Source: Blasia pusilla (Eukaryota > Marchantiophyta > Marchantiopsida > Blasiales). Taken from it: a stretch of 64,000 nucleotides of DNA. A program made the position numbers and the translations under genes. Each line of letters begins with the position of its first letter. Positions within the stretch are counted from its first letter, which is position 1. Under the pieces are notes generated by a model. That model had not been told where the DNA came from. It made no database searches and worked only from the letters and a program-made list of their open reading frames with translations. Where the stretch lies: positions 24,428,001 through 24,492,000 of the forward strand of contig CM114272.1 of NCBI GenBank assembly GCA_050084515.1. The letters are read 5' to 3'. Positions 35,101 to 46,373 of this stretch are shown here, piece after piece.

Positions 35101-36636
35101 CTTTATCAAACGTGAGAGTCACTGCGTTATTGCTCTTGTAATGTCTGCCTTCTCTTCTATTGCACCAGGTTATTTCAGTTGCTTCAGTTTTATAAAATGC
35201 AATTTAGCGTGTATGTCGATCTAAAGTGCACAATCTGCAAGCAAGTTCTCTAAATTGCAAGCATCATCTATCTGCTGTCAAACACAGCTCAGTAGTCAAA
35301 ATGCGACCAAAGAACGCGAGGAGCCCGTTATAAACAAGAAGCAGAAGGGTAAAATGAAGGCCGAGGGAGAACTTGATCAACCTCAAATTCTTGGGAAGTC
35401 CTCGGATTCTGAAAAGGTTCAAAAGACATGTTTCCTTTCGCACCTTTCTTGAGGTGTTTTGGATAGACAACCATCTGGGCCTTACAGTCTCTCAGGTCGA
35501 TTCTTTGCCTGTGCCATTTTCTGATACGTCTTTTACTTTGAAAAGTCCGTATGCGTTTGCGTTAAGCTGAGAATAAGACAAATAACACTCGTTTTTTTTC
35601 CATCTTTCCCAAACTTCGGATTGTTACATGGTCGATCAGTAGTTGTTCTGATTTGTAGGTCTGTTCACAGGAGGGGAAAAATCTCTTAAGAACTTCCTTG
35701 CAGCCGAAAGGATTCTCGAGCTGTTCCATTTCCAAGGTCCACAGACTGCCACATTAATACTCTTCCCCGATCCGCACGGAAGTTCGAGGCTCCTGACGCA
35801 TAAATTCCGTCTTTATTTTACAAGTGTTTCCTCTAAACATGAAACTAAAATTCTCCGAAGAATATCTAAATTGCATTTCTCTAAACCTCTGGCTGGTCTG
35901 CTCCATCGGTGGACCTGAACCTCGTTTTCATTCTATCCTGAACAGGCTGGAATCTCACATCTCGTGACCAAGCAAGGGCAGGAGATTGTGGCCAGAAGGT
36001 CTGCCACTCCCAGGCTCATTTCGAAGAAAAAGGCAGGGACTACTACCCACTACCACGCGACGAAACCCCCAAAGGCGCAACAGCGACAGTCTCTCCATTC
36101 CATCGTACAAAACACTAAATAGACACAAATAGATTTCTGTCAAACACACATACCTTATTCCGGCGGTACCGCTTCGTTGAACCTCAGCTTGACACCACAT
36201 ATGAAGGCTGCTGTTCGGCGGCAGATATCATTCAGAGGTTAGCACAACTCCATACGGATCCAGTTAAGCGAATGAATCACTGACGCGAAGCTTGGTGCAA
36301 ATAGTAATTACTCTCCGGCGAGTGCCATGAACTACTAGACGACTTGATCTGCTAACAACATTGTCTCCTTGAGTCTAATTATCGTAGAAGAAGAGTCTAG
36401 TGTCTCAAACGTCACAATCATTTCTAGACCAGAAACTGTGCAGAATTTCTAAAATGCGTTGAAGAATTCATTCACAATCGCAAGTGATATGATAATAGTT
36501 CCCACCGAACAAAAGCCCCCAAGACAGTACCTCGCTCAGATAGAATTTTTAAATGCTACGACTAGTGAAAGTTGAAGATTATGTGACCACGTTTAACAAA
36601 GCAAAGGGGGCGCATTTTTTTAATTATTTAATTCTA
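32102..36636. other. Base-balanced block B without recognisable gene
   Basis: Composition resembles block A. No frame exceeds 91 codons, and the best ones (32903-33175 plus; 33206-33481 minus; 35955-36200 minus) show no domain and overlap antisense frames. A TATA-like word (TTTATATATAGG) is at about 33947. The block starts next to the Helitron 5' end of repeat D copy 2 and stops at another Helitron-type 5' end at 36637. Confidence 0.5.
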
Positions 36637-36720
36637 TCTATTTATTATGGGAAAAAGCCATCCTGATTTTAGAACACGTCTTCTTGTTGACATAGCATTT
36701 TCAGCTAATCCGGTTTGGAC
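36637..36720 (+). mobile_element. Helitron-like 5' end only
   Basis: TCTATTTATTATGGGAAAAAG after an A resembles the 5' end of the Helitron family in this window. No hairpin plus CTRR end was found within the next several hundred bases, so it looks truncated or chance. Confidence 0.3.
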
Positions 36721-37194
36721 ACACATATTTAGATAACACGAGGTCTATTTCGGAGGTAAGTTATTGGGTAATTCAAACTATCCATCATTATCGCACTAAT
36801 ATTGATGAGTTTATTTCATATGAAAGGAAAATTTAAACTAAAAATTGCCAATGCGGAACGAGTAAAGATGTTAGGAGAAAAACGGCGTGCAATTCATTTG
36901 AGAGGAAGAGCACCACACTACTTCAATGTGGATATGATTGACACCAACGAGGGCAAGAAGCACATACCAAAAAAAATTCATAAGATCTCTTCAAAGTTAC
37001 ATTTCATGCAAGTAGTTTCTAAAATGTGTTTCAAACTCTTCTCTCCTTAGAGTCTATCCTTTCAAGACCCCTCCACGGGCCTCGTTTGTACACTTATATC
37101 ATCAACCTATCCCTAAGGTACTATCGGAGGTCAGGCTTAAGCAAGAATTTCAAGAGCAAGAAATCAACTAAGACCCCAAATAGAACCCTACTTG
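36721..37194. other. No recognisable gene; possible start of gypsy 5' region
   Basis: The plus frame at 36802-37050 (82 codons) is basic and unrecognised. TATATATAG at about 37195 could be an LTR TATA box for the relic downstream. Confidence 0.3.
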
Positions 37195-37259
37195 GTATAT
37201 ATAGTAACAAAACCAAACTAGACCCTAATGATTTGGAAGATAACTTCCTCATACAAGTT

Positions 37260-37765
37260 CTCAAGCACTCCTCATCATCACGTCACCCTCCTCCTATACA
37301 AGTATCAATGCCAAATCTCTCTAGTTATCTTGTACAAATACTCTCCATTCTTCTACAATACTACAAATGATATGAAAATTATCATGTGCATATACAACAT
37401 AACTCATCATTAGAAAACGTACATATCATCATCCATATCCGACCATGGAAGCTAGAAACTCATGTGAGCATGTATCGAAATTTCGCCAATCACCTTCCTA
37501 CTTCATGGTTACACAACTTGCTCAAACAAGTTGCATTCCTTCTCACCACATCACCCTCCACATACATAAGTATCAATGGGAAATCTCTTCAATTATCATG
37601 AACAAATACTCTCCTTGATTCTAAAATGCTAAAAATGATATGATAATGGTCATGTGCATGTGCATATAAAACATTACTTATCACTACAAAACATACATAT
37701 CAACATCCATATTCAACCATGGAAACTAGAAACTCATGTGATCATGTATGTCATGTGCAAACACC
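37260..37765 (+). repeat. Two-copy direct tandem repeat, period about 272 bp
   Basis: CATCACCCTCC, AAGTATCAATG, AAATCTCT, ACAAATACTCTCC, AAATGATATGA, TCATGTGCAT, CATACATATCA and GAAACTCATGTGA occur in the same order at 37275-37470 and 37548-37745. The array sits directly upstream of the gypsy relic and may be its LTR or leader. Confidence 0.65.
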
Positions 37766-40115
37766 TCGCTACACAACATACATCGTTGTCACCGAACACA
37801 CACACAAACACGCACGATCTCATGCTAACTCATGGCATCCAAACATCAAGGTAACCTTGGTGTTCAGCATACAAAGGTAGAGGCTATCTCACGCATGCCA
37901 CGCCCTATAGATGTTAGTCGAGTTCATGCATTCATGGGATTGGCAAAATTCTATCGACGACACGTCAAGGATTTCAATTCAATTGCGAAGCCACTAACCT
38001 TGCTTATCAAGGTAGATCACGAGTGGCAATAAGGGGACAAAGTTCAGAAAAGAAAAGCCTTTCTGGTCGTATGAAGAGGAGAGAGCATTTCAGCTGCTCA
38101 AGGACATGTTGACGTCCGCACCCATATTGAGTAGATCAATAATGGAGCGTCCTTTCCAATTGCATACATATTTGAGCATGTTGGGGCTTGGAGCGGTGCT
38201 CACCCATCATGACAATGAGGGTAGAGATTTTATTGTGGCTTATACTAGTCTCTCGAACAATGTTGCAAAGGCGAAGTATAGTTTGTATGAGGGTGAGTGC
38301 TTGGTTGCACTATGGGTTGTCGCGCATTTCAAGTGTTATTTATTCGGATACCCTTTTACCATCGTCATTGATCATCAACCATTTAAGTGGTTGATGGAGT
38401 TCAACAAGCTTACTTGGAAGCTTGTGAGGTGGGCTCTATTGTTGCAGGAGTTTGATTTCCAAGTAGTACATAGACCAAGGACGCTCAACCAGGATGCATA
38501 TGGTTTGAGCCGTAACCCATGCTTGAGTCAGCGAGATATGATTGGAGCTTGGTGGCATGGAGAGAGTGATGAGGAGTTGGTGTCAGGATGGCACGCGTCA
38601 GCCTATTCAGGCTTGTTGGCTGTGGAGAGCAAAATTGTTGAATCTTCGATGGCTAGGTCTAACGGAGAGTTCCTAGATCCAGAGGCCGAGGAGGTGACAT
38701 GTGGCTGAGATATTCACGAGGATGGAGTAGTCTTGGAGTACCTGCATACTGGCAAGGTCGCGAGCACAGTGGATGCTAGAGAGTAGGATCGGATCCTACG
38801 GCGAGCAAGACGGTTTCGGTGGGAGGGGACATATATGTTGCGAGTTTGGGAGGATGGTAGAGTACACATAGTGCCTCATCCTTCTCAGAGAGCACATTTG
38901 GTGAAGCATGCCCACAAGGAGTTGGATCATTTTTTAGTGAAGCGGACGTACATCTTGCTCTAGATATATTATTGGTGATGAAGCATGCATACTGACATTC
39001 AGCAGTTTGTTGTAAGGTGCATGATGTGTGTGATAGGGTCCGAGCATCATTCAATGCTCCAACTCCACAGTTGCATCCGTTTCTAATCATGGGTTTAGAT
39101 TATAGATGGAGTTTGGATTTTGCAAGAACTTTACCTTTGACGGAGCGCCATATTCGTTGTGTGTTGGTGATGGATAGAGTTGGTTATATTGCCTGTCAAA
39201 GCGAGTGAGGGAGTAGCGTATGTCTTCCTAGATAGAGTGCTAAGTCATTATGGCGCACCAGTTGAGGTGTTGACAGATTAGGATACTAAGTTTCGTGGGA
39301 AGTTTCAGACCTTGTGTGATCAAGCCTTGACCGACCACTGCACCACTTTGCAAGATCATCCTGAGGCGGGTGGACTAGCGGAGAGGGTTGTGCATACGAT
39401 GAAGAGAGTTTTACGCAAGTATGGATTGCAGCGAGGTCACCTAACAGATTGGGACCTCTAGTTATTGTGGTTGGCCATGGGATACACATTCAACTGGCAG
39501 GCATCCTTAGCGTCTTTCTCACCTTATTTGTTGTTTTATGGCCGAGAGTCATATTTACCTGTAGCCATTTGTCGAGATGGTGGTGAGGTGTTGAACCTCG
39601 ATGATCCTGATGTACGCATGCGAGTATGTTCTCAGAGGGCTGAGTTATTCCGGAGAGTGATGCCTGTGACGATTATGCAGCATCGGGATACGTTGAGGTA
39701 TGCGACTATTCGGAGAGGTGGTTCGACTAACTATTCAGAGGTTTCATCAAGGAGACTATGTCTACTTGCAACAAACGGCATGCACAATGTTGGATGTGAC
39801 TGCAGGGCGCACTATCTTGAGAGTGCATAAGGTTTTTCCATCTAGTGTTCTCTTGTTGGAGGGACGCAATGGTATGGTTTGGAAGGACCATGTGCGTAAC
39901 TGTGCGTCATGTCACCTTCCTAACATTGACGGTAAAGTTGATGCAAGCTTAGTAGTAGTTCTTGCAGACTTGCGATATATGTTGTGTGGTTCCGTCGTGG
40001 TATAGCCACTACGCTAGTATGTGATGGATGTTCGAGAGGATGGCATATGTTATGTTTGACGCCTTCTCTCACTAGGGTTCCTCAAGGACAATGGATGTGC
40101 CCAAGATGTACATAG
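37766..40115 (+). pseudogene. Ty3/gypsy polyprotein relic: RT end, RNase H, integrase, PHD-like tail
   Basis: At 37872 the plus strand reads VEAISRMPRPIDVSR and GLAKFYRRHVKDF, the connection after gypsy RT. RNase H follows at 38106-38520 (SLYEGECLVALWVVAHFK, TIVIDHQPFKWL, RPRTLNQDAYGLSR). The HHCC zinc site is at about 38880-39045 (HAHKELDH...CMMC). The integrase core is at 39090-39420, with LDYRWSLDFA, a D-stop-DTKFRGKF block and HPEAGGLAERVVHTMKR, so the D, D and E positions are still visible. GDYVYLQQ and VFPSSVLLLEGR...VWKDHVRNC follow. Stops and frameshifts are frequent. Gag, protease and most of RT are missing between the leader-like repeat and 37870. No chromodomain is seen; a PHD-like module takes its place. 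Confidence 0.8.
39964..40115 (+). other. PHD-finger-like module at the end of the gypsy relic
   Basis: In frame with 40020 the sequence reads VCDGCSRGWHMLCL, then PSLTRVPQGQWMCPRCT and a stop at 40113-40115. This matches the second half of a C4HC3 PHD finger: C-x2-C, H-x2-C, then W-x-C-x2-C. The first pair is represented by YMLCG just upstream in another frame, where the first Cys has become Tyr. In other proteins PHD fingers bind histone H3 tails. Here the module is the last part of the polyprotein, the place where chromoviruses carry a chromodomain. A frameshift separates it from the integrase frame. Confidence 0.65.
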
Positions 40116-41432
40116 AGTAGATAGTTATAGATTCCTACTTGTGTCTCTAATATGGATGACCACAAAAGGTGACTAACAATGGGGCCACATCTCGGAGGTC
40201 TCACTTCCACAAATATGCCCCATCACGTACGACAAAGTAAGGGGTTTTTTAATTGCGTCCCTTGGAAGACTTATTAAGTTTTGTAGCAGAACAATAGGGT
40301 TCAATTTATTCCATGGCGCTCTTAAAACAACAATAGGGTCTTTATATTAGTTGCCCTTCCATAGAATATGTTCACATAAGATAGGGTTAATACTCACAAA
40401 ATATATATAATACATATTTTTTGCATAAAATTTAGTTATATTTATTTCAAATTTAATTTTATATAATAATTTCCTCCCTAGATAGAAAATTCTTTGATTC
40501 TTTGCAGGGAAATTGAGAGGGAAAAAGAAAAAAAATTCTAAATGGTTTCCTCCCTTAACCATTTTCCCACTCTTTCTCTTGAGAAGACTTGAACCGGGTT
40601 TGGGTTTAGGGGAAAACCTTCCAAGAAAAAACGAAGAGCCGCCACTCAAAAGAGGAGCTTGCAAGCAAGTTGCATGCGGGTTGTAGGGAGGTTTGATGAT
40701 CGAGCAAACTTCGATCAATCCTCTGTCGAGTTCTTCCTGAATAGCGGCCATGTTGAAAAGCTTTCTTCGATCTGTGGTGACTAACATCCACTTGTGAAGC
40801 AGCTAAAGGCGTCTTTTTTTTCAATTGGATCTTCATCCTGCGATACTGGAACCTCGGAAGGACAGACTGTGCTTCTTTGGAATCGTTCGTGTATGTTTGT
40901 TGTTTCGGCTTATTGTTGAAGTTGGTTCACCATTGTTCGGCCTTGGTTGGCTTATTGTTATCCACCCTCTTGTTTTCAGGCTGATTTAGGTAAGCATGTA
41001 ACCTCTCTCTCTCTCTCTCTTTTGATTCACATTTGGTCATGGGGGGAATCAAATTTGGTCGTGAAAGAGAGATATTTGCAACCTAGTGCGTCCAAAGAAA
41101 ATCTTACTCTCCTTGCCATCTCTCCGCTGTAGTCCTGTGCTTCTCCACAAAGCCACCATGCGTTTGCCTCATGTAATTCCACCATGCGCCAACCTCGGAA
41201 GAGCACTCAACTACAGTATTCAATTGCGCCCATATTTTTCCAACACGAAATATGTGGTTGAAAGCTAAAATCAATGTCATCTCTTATGGAAATTTTTGTA
41301 TAGAGTGATCAGCGAATCAAATTTTGTTGTTTGTTGCCAATCATATTTTAATCTTTGAGCTCTCTAGAAACACTTGAGAATTTGCAACTCTTTGTGAGCT
41401 TGGTTGTTACGCAAAACTGACTATTGTGGCGA
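40116..41432. other. No recognisable gene; (CT)n tract at 41003-41021
   Basis: The first part (to about 40560) is AT-rich. A minus frame at 40787-40347 opens with MAAIQEELDRGLIEV-like text and then loses complexity; no domain was recognised. The (CT)n tract with surrounding T- and G-rich text could be a 5' UTR fragment, perhaps captured, but no following exon is clear. Confidence 0.35.
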
Positions 41433-42007
41433 TTCAACATGAAATATTGCCTATTGTAACTTATGAGGGCAAGATTCTCTATAAATCCATCCTTATAAAT
41501 CACTTGTCTTGCAATCCTTTCATGTTAAGGGATCGGCTAACTTGAATAGCCCAAAAGACATATTAAACTACTGGCAAGGGAAAGGAGCGTGATCCTAATT
41601 ACCCAACTTGTTTGGTTGCTTTTGGTAGTGATATCACATTTTTGTTACAATCTATAGTGGACGTTGGCCCTTCCACAAGATCAACAAAGTCAAAGAAAAT
41701 GAAGGGAAAAGAGACACAACTTGCAATGGAGGCAAGAGTTGCAAAAAACAAGTATTGGTTGGGACGTATCATGTTTATGATTCAGAAGAATGGTACACAT
41801 TGGTCAAGATGTCGTAGGGCCTTGGACTTGATGGGCATGTCTGTACCTCCTCTACAAAAGGGAAGCATTTGTCCTGTCATGTGTAATTGGTACAAGTCTT
41901 CCGGCCATGATAACAACAAAACCTTGTTCACTTATGATGAGCACAAAATATGGGTGCCTCAGTATGAAGGCTATGTGCATAGCAAGGTGTGGAGAAGACA
42001 TGAGTGA
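41433..42007 (+). pseudogene. Decayed repeat-borne ORF, family X, copy 2
   Basis: From 41433 the frame reads LPIVTYEGKILYKS and CNPFMLRDRLT. After stops comes GKGKERDPNYPTCLVAFGSD, then the open frame 41612-42007 (131 codons) with a K/M-rich basic stretch, YWLGRIMFMIQKNGTHWSR, a CPVMCNWYKSS segment and TLFTYDEHKIW. Compared with copy 1 (1818-2652) this copy keeps more of the middle part. The paired C residues (CPVMC here, LLCNC in copy 1) and the WSRCR block are shared. Family and function are unknown. Confidence 0.5.
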
Positions 42008-43977
42008 TTTGTTGGCCTTTCTTAGTAACTTATGTGCACATGTCATCCTTTGGGAGCTTTCTTGGAACCTTCTTGGAGATTTTGAATAGAACCTACTATG
42101 TAAGTTGAGATGATTTATTTGCATATGTCACATTCATGGAGCCTTGTGGGTTTTGAGAGGTGTTTATCCCAAGGAGAGGCTTGGAAAGACTCATCTTTCC
42201 ACATTTGAGCCTTCCAAGTAGACGCTAGGGCAAGGTGTTTTTTCCAGGCATTAGACATAGATTCCCTCATGTCTAGGGTCGGATGGCTCCATTGTTATTT
42301 ATTATAATCGGAAATTGTTGTGTTTCCCATCTGATTTTCATTGCAGAAACATCCTTGCCCTCAAGGACTTCATTGTATGAAAAGTGTTTGTGCACGATCT
42401 ACTTAGATTTGTGAGAGATTTGTGCAATAGTTCTTCATAGTGTATATTGTTGTAGTGGTGACCGTGGACTATGTTTGAGGATTTGGAGAGAGGGTGCCCA
42501 GGATCCATACAATAATTGAGTTGATGGCATGTTTGTGACAATATGATCTACGTGAATCAATGCATGGTTCTTGGAGTAGTGAGAGTTATCTCCACATGAT
42601 AACTCCCACTACTCCAAGAGGTTCAACAGCATTTTAGTTGTTTAACAAACCCCGTACAACATGAGCATTTGGCAATTGGTTGGATTGGGATGGCAATCTT
42701 TAGGACTATTGAGTTGTGGGTTATGTTTGGAGGTTTTTGAAATCTTAGTGTAGGGGTGGATTTTGCAGATCTTGTTCCAAAAGCCATGTAATGAGGAGAG
42801 ATTGCGAGTGCAAGTCCCCTCATGAAGAGATGCATCCAGATCAAGATGATGAATGTGGGGTGCATGGTCATGTAGAGAGTTAGGGACCAAGTCTTTGCAA
42901 CAAAAGAAATGATTGATGGGCATCTTCAAGTTGGACAAGTCTTGTTCCATCAAGATTACAAGCGTTGCATGATTCCATGGAGAGTGCTAGATAACTATAT
43001 GGGCTTCCTACTCAACCTTGTAAGACAAGATTGAAGTAGTGCAACTTGCATCCTACCTACCAGTCCCTCTTGACAGTTTATCTTGCACAAGCAAAACTGA
43101 AAGAACTATGCGCAGAGAATCCCCTGTTTGAGAACCTGATTTATGTTCAGATTCAAGACGAGTTGATCCCCAAAAAGCAAGATGGGATCGCGACTATCAT
43201 CATGCACATTGTGTGATGATGGGGATGAAACCTTTGGTCACTATCTGAGCAAAATTCACAACAGAAAGAACAACAATATATGCTAATATTGCTAAGCTAG
43301 TAACACCATAACTATTCAACACTCTAGCCAAGATCTTCGGCTCCATGCTACTGCACCGGTAAGTAACATGTATTGGGGAGCCCAATCAGGTAGGGAAAAT
43401 AGTGTTGTAGAGAGTTTTTAGTTGGCACTTGGAAACTCCACACTAACACTCTGTATGTAAACCATGTGAGTGTTCTTACCTTCATATTTGGTACCTTCTT
43501 CACTTTCTTTCGCTCTATACACCCATCCTACTCTCTAGCTGTCCAACCAGGGCGTGGGGTCTATGGTCACAAGGCTACAACATCCCCTACTCTAAAGTCT
43601 ATGGCAGTATTCACGTTACACAATTCACTAATCCCCACCACCTTACATTGTGTGAGTAATATAAAAGTCTAACCACACCAAAGAAAAACAAATATATGAA
43701 AAAGGACTGCAAAACAAGAAAACCCATCATTCTAGATTTGTCTTTCAAGGGAAAGTGTTGTTTATCTCTCATGAAAGGGCACAGGTTGGTTGTTTCCAAA
43801 TCACATATCAAAACGACCAGGGAGTTTGGTACAAATATATGCACAAAGAGACTTAAAGAAGGACCTACAAGATATATTTACCCTTGGCAATACCTGTACA
43901 ATTACCAACTTCACCCTGTTCTCCTTACTCATGTTCTGAGTCTGAAGAGTCCACATAAAACTCCTCGATATCAACAG
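42008..43977. other. No recognisable gene; contains a strong hairpin
   Basis: Frames of up to 103 codons on the minus strand (42642-42953) show no domain. The hairpin at 42570-42618 is listed separately. The last few hundred bases are downstream of the RRM gene and may hold its 3' UTR. Confidence 0.4.
42570..42618. other. 21 bp inverted repeat with 7-nt loop
   Basis: The left arm CTTGGAGTAGTGAGAGTTATC (42570-42590) pairs with 42598-42618 at 20 of 21 positions, leaving the loop TCCACAT. The pairing stops sharply at both ends. It could be the core of a small foldback element or a small-RNA hairpin. Confidence 0.8.
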
Positions 43978-46373
43978 TCATGCTTTCTTATCACGGGAAG
44001 TAGGTTCACCAAACATCTTCTTAAGTTCTGTGATGGTTCCTGCCCTGCGTTCCTGAGCTATCATATTTAGCTTTTCCATGGCTTCTTTGCAGATCTTTTC
44101 TTGTGTCCTTGCCAAGGAGAGCTCCTCCTCATCTAAAACCTGCACTTGAGGACAACAAATTAAGCCTCAGAGTTGATTATTAAATCAAGCAACCTCAAAT
44201 TTGTAAGAAGTACACATGGAAGAGCATTAGGACAGATGACAGAACCAAAGATGTTGGTACACAAACAGGTGGTCAGCCCTCACCCAGAAGCCAATGAGTG
44301 GAATGACACAAAGAGAAAGATTGTGACAAAATTGAAAATATGAAAATGAAACCAACGCTTGGCCACGATAGAGATCCAATGCATTCACGTTTCAGAGAAT
44401 GGTTCATTGTTCACTGGGAAACATCTTAGTATGGATAAAAACATGTTAGTTTTTTTCTCAAATCACATCTTGCAAGACAGAACGAAAAAAAGTTCTTTAC
44501 CATGAATCCTTCCCCCAGCACAAGGTTCTTCAAGTCCCATGAACTCTATCATGGTCAAACTAAAGGTGCAAACCACATGTTAGGAGGCAAACCTGGGTAT
44601 CTTAACGATCAGACGACCTGTACTTCAAAAGTACTCTGTCAACTGTCAACTAAATGAGGATATCACAACACTTACAGTCGACAGTGTCGGATGCGACTGT
44701 AAGGGGGGGAATCACTAACTTCTCATCTGCATCCCACTATAACATTAACTTCCTGGAAGGTCTGATTGTAGATTTACCACTTGATTCTACTAACATGGTT
44801 AAGGAAGTATATCTATTCGCTTGGATCCAGCGTGTAGGTCTTACAATGTGATACCGTCGAGGCAAGCCAAGTCCTCTACGTGTATTTGACATGTCACTAA
44901 ATCTCTAGAACTCACTTTATCATATAAGGACTGTACAACTTCCATAAACCAAACGAGTTAATATGAAGGCCGTCCAGTAGATACGCGACTTCCTTTCCAG
45001 TCCACATGTAGTAATGACAAGGCACGGCTAGCACATTGTGATAGGACGCTGGAAGGATTCAAGGGAATCATCGCTGATCCAAGAAACATTTCTTCAGGTA
45101 AAAGAAAAACGAGAAGTGAAGCGGACTCAATTTTCAACCTTCCGGAGTCCCTGGGAGGTTGAAATCACCATCCATCACTGACAGAGCAAGGCGCACTGCT
45201 TCCCGACGCTTACGGGAATAACACGTGAGATACACAATGGCTTACATTTCTTACGTGGAGTTCAACCTTCCAGAGTAAGGCTTTAGATGATTGCCGCCTG
45301 AACGACACAGGTATTAGCATTCATCCAGCTCTGTAGGTTCCAATTTCACGGATCTTAAGCTCCAGGTCTTTAGGTCTTCAAAACAACCATACGTATTTTG
45401 AGAATTTCTTCTGCGAGTAGGCCAGTTCAAGTTGGTTGCTCAGAAAGACCCAGACCCTAACGATAGTTTGGCTGCACGAAGAACATCCGGAAAAATAGTA
45501 CTGGTGCAAGCCGCAAAACTAACAAGGTTCAGAAGTTGGTGGAAGAAGTACAATGCGGAATCATTCACATTAGAGAGGACCTTAAACTTGGAGATGATAT
45601 TTGGGGCAAGTAAGTGGAGAACTTGACAGAGTGACGTAAGTCAGCCAAGTTCCCCAGTTTTAAGCTTCCAAGATGTTCCCAAAAATTCAAGATTTTAGAA
45701 GCAAACCAAGCGATGTCGATGGCCTCAACAAAAAATAAACAAGAACTAAAAAAAATAGTAAAACCATCATGATTCCAACAGACAGCTTCAAAGGGCACTT
45801 TTCTGGCACTGCATAGACTTTGTTTCTTTATCATGTGAGTAGTATAGGTGTTAAAGGTCTTGCCTGCTGAAGGACCTGTTCGTCGGCGACTTTAATTCTA
45901 TCCTTCTGCGCGCGTTGCCACAGAGATTCAAACTCAGGGTCTGTCTGACTCACCAACCGCGGAGAGAAGTTCTTCGGATATCTACGCCATGGATGATCCA
46001 ACATTAGTAGAGGTGTGGCTGGAATCGCCCGAGCCGGTCGTGGCATCTGCCCAATCATGAACAAATAATCTCTCAATTCTTTAACAACTTGATCTCGTTG
46101 TTCCATGGTCGCCATTTCTGCAATTGCAATTCCTGCGAACTTCAAGGTCAGATCGTTCCTCAGCATCTTCACCCCGAGCACCATCCCGAATTGCCCCAAT
46201 GCGGTTTTCACCGTGTGTCGTGTGTTGTTAGGGGCCAAATTATCCAGCACAACGCATCGTTTGGCCAACTCTTCCAAAGCTGCAAGTTTCATCTCATCTC
46301 TCATCGCCTCAGCTGCCTCCTCTTCATGTCCGTTCTCTCTCCAATCCCACCAGCAATTCTTTTCTTTCCCCAT
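43978..46373 (-). CDS. RRM-domain protein of the AIPP1/EDM3 type (two exons)
   Basis: Exon 1 is 46373-45864 (170 codons) and exon 2 is 44139-43978 (53 codons plus TGA), giving 223 residues, about the usual size. The intron is 1724 bp with a GC donor (CAG|GCAAG) and a TGCAG acceptor; both junctions are phase 0. Residues 39-116 form an RRM: CVVLDNLAPNN is the RNP2-like strand, and KFAGIAIAEM stands where RNP1 belongs but lacks its aromatic residues. The block MPRPARAIPA (110-119) and TDPEFE (144-149) are typical of the plant AIPP1 family. The C-terminus, split by the intron, is a charged helix (DEEELSLARTQEK, then EAMEKLNMIAQERRAGTITE). In Arabidopsis AIPP1 works with ASI1 and EDM2 on RNA processing of genes with silenced repeats in introns; transfer of that role is inference. 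An in-frame stop lies about 10 codons upstream of the chosen ATG. Extra small exons cannot be excluded. Confidence 0.8.
44140..45863 (-). other. Intron of the RRM gene
   Basis: Base-balanced sequence without a transposon domain. A 12 bp stem (TTTCAACCTTCC at 45132-45143 with GGGAGGTTGAAA at 45153-45164) lies inside. The plus frame at 45432-45626 and the minus frame at 45565-45834 show no domain. The GC donor is the rare but accepted plant variant. Confidence 0.65.
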
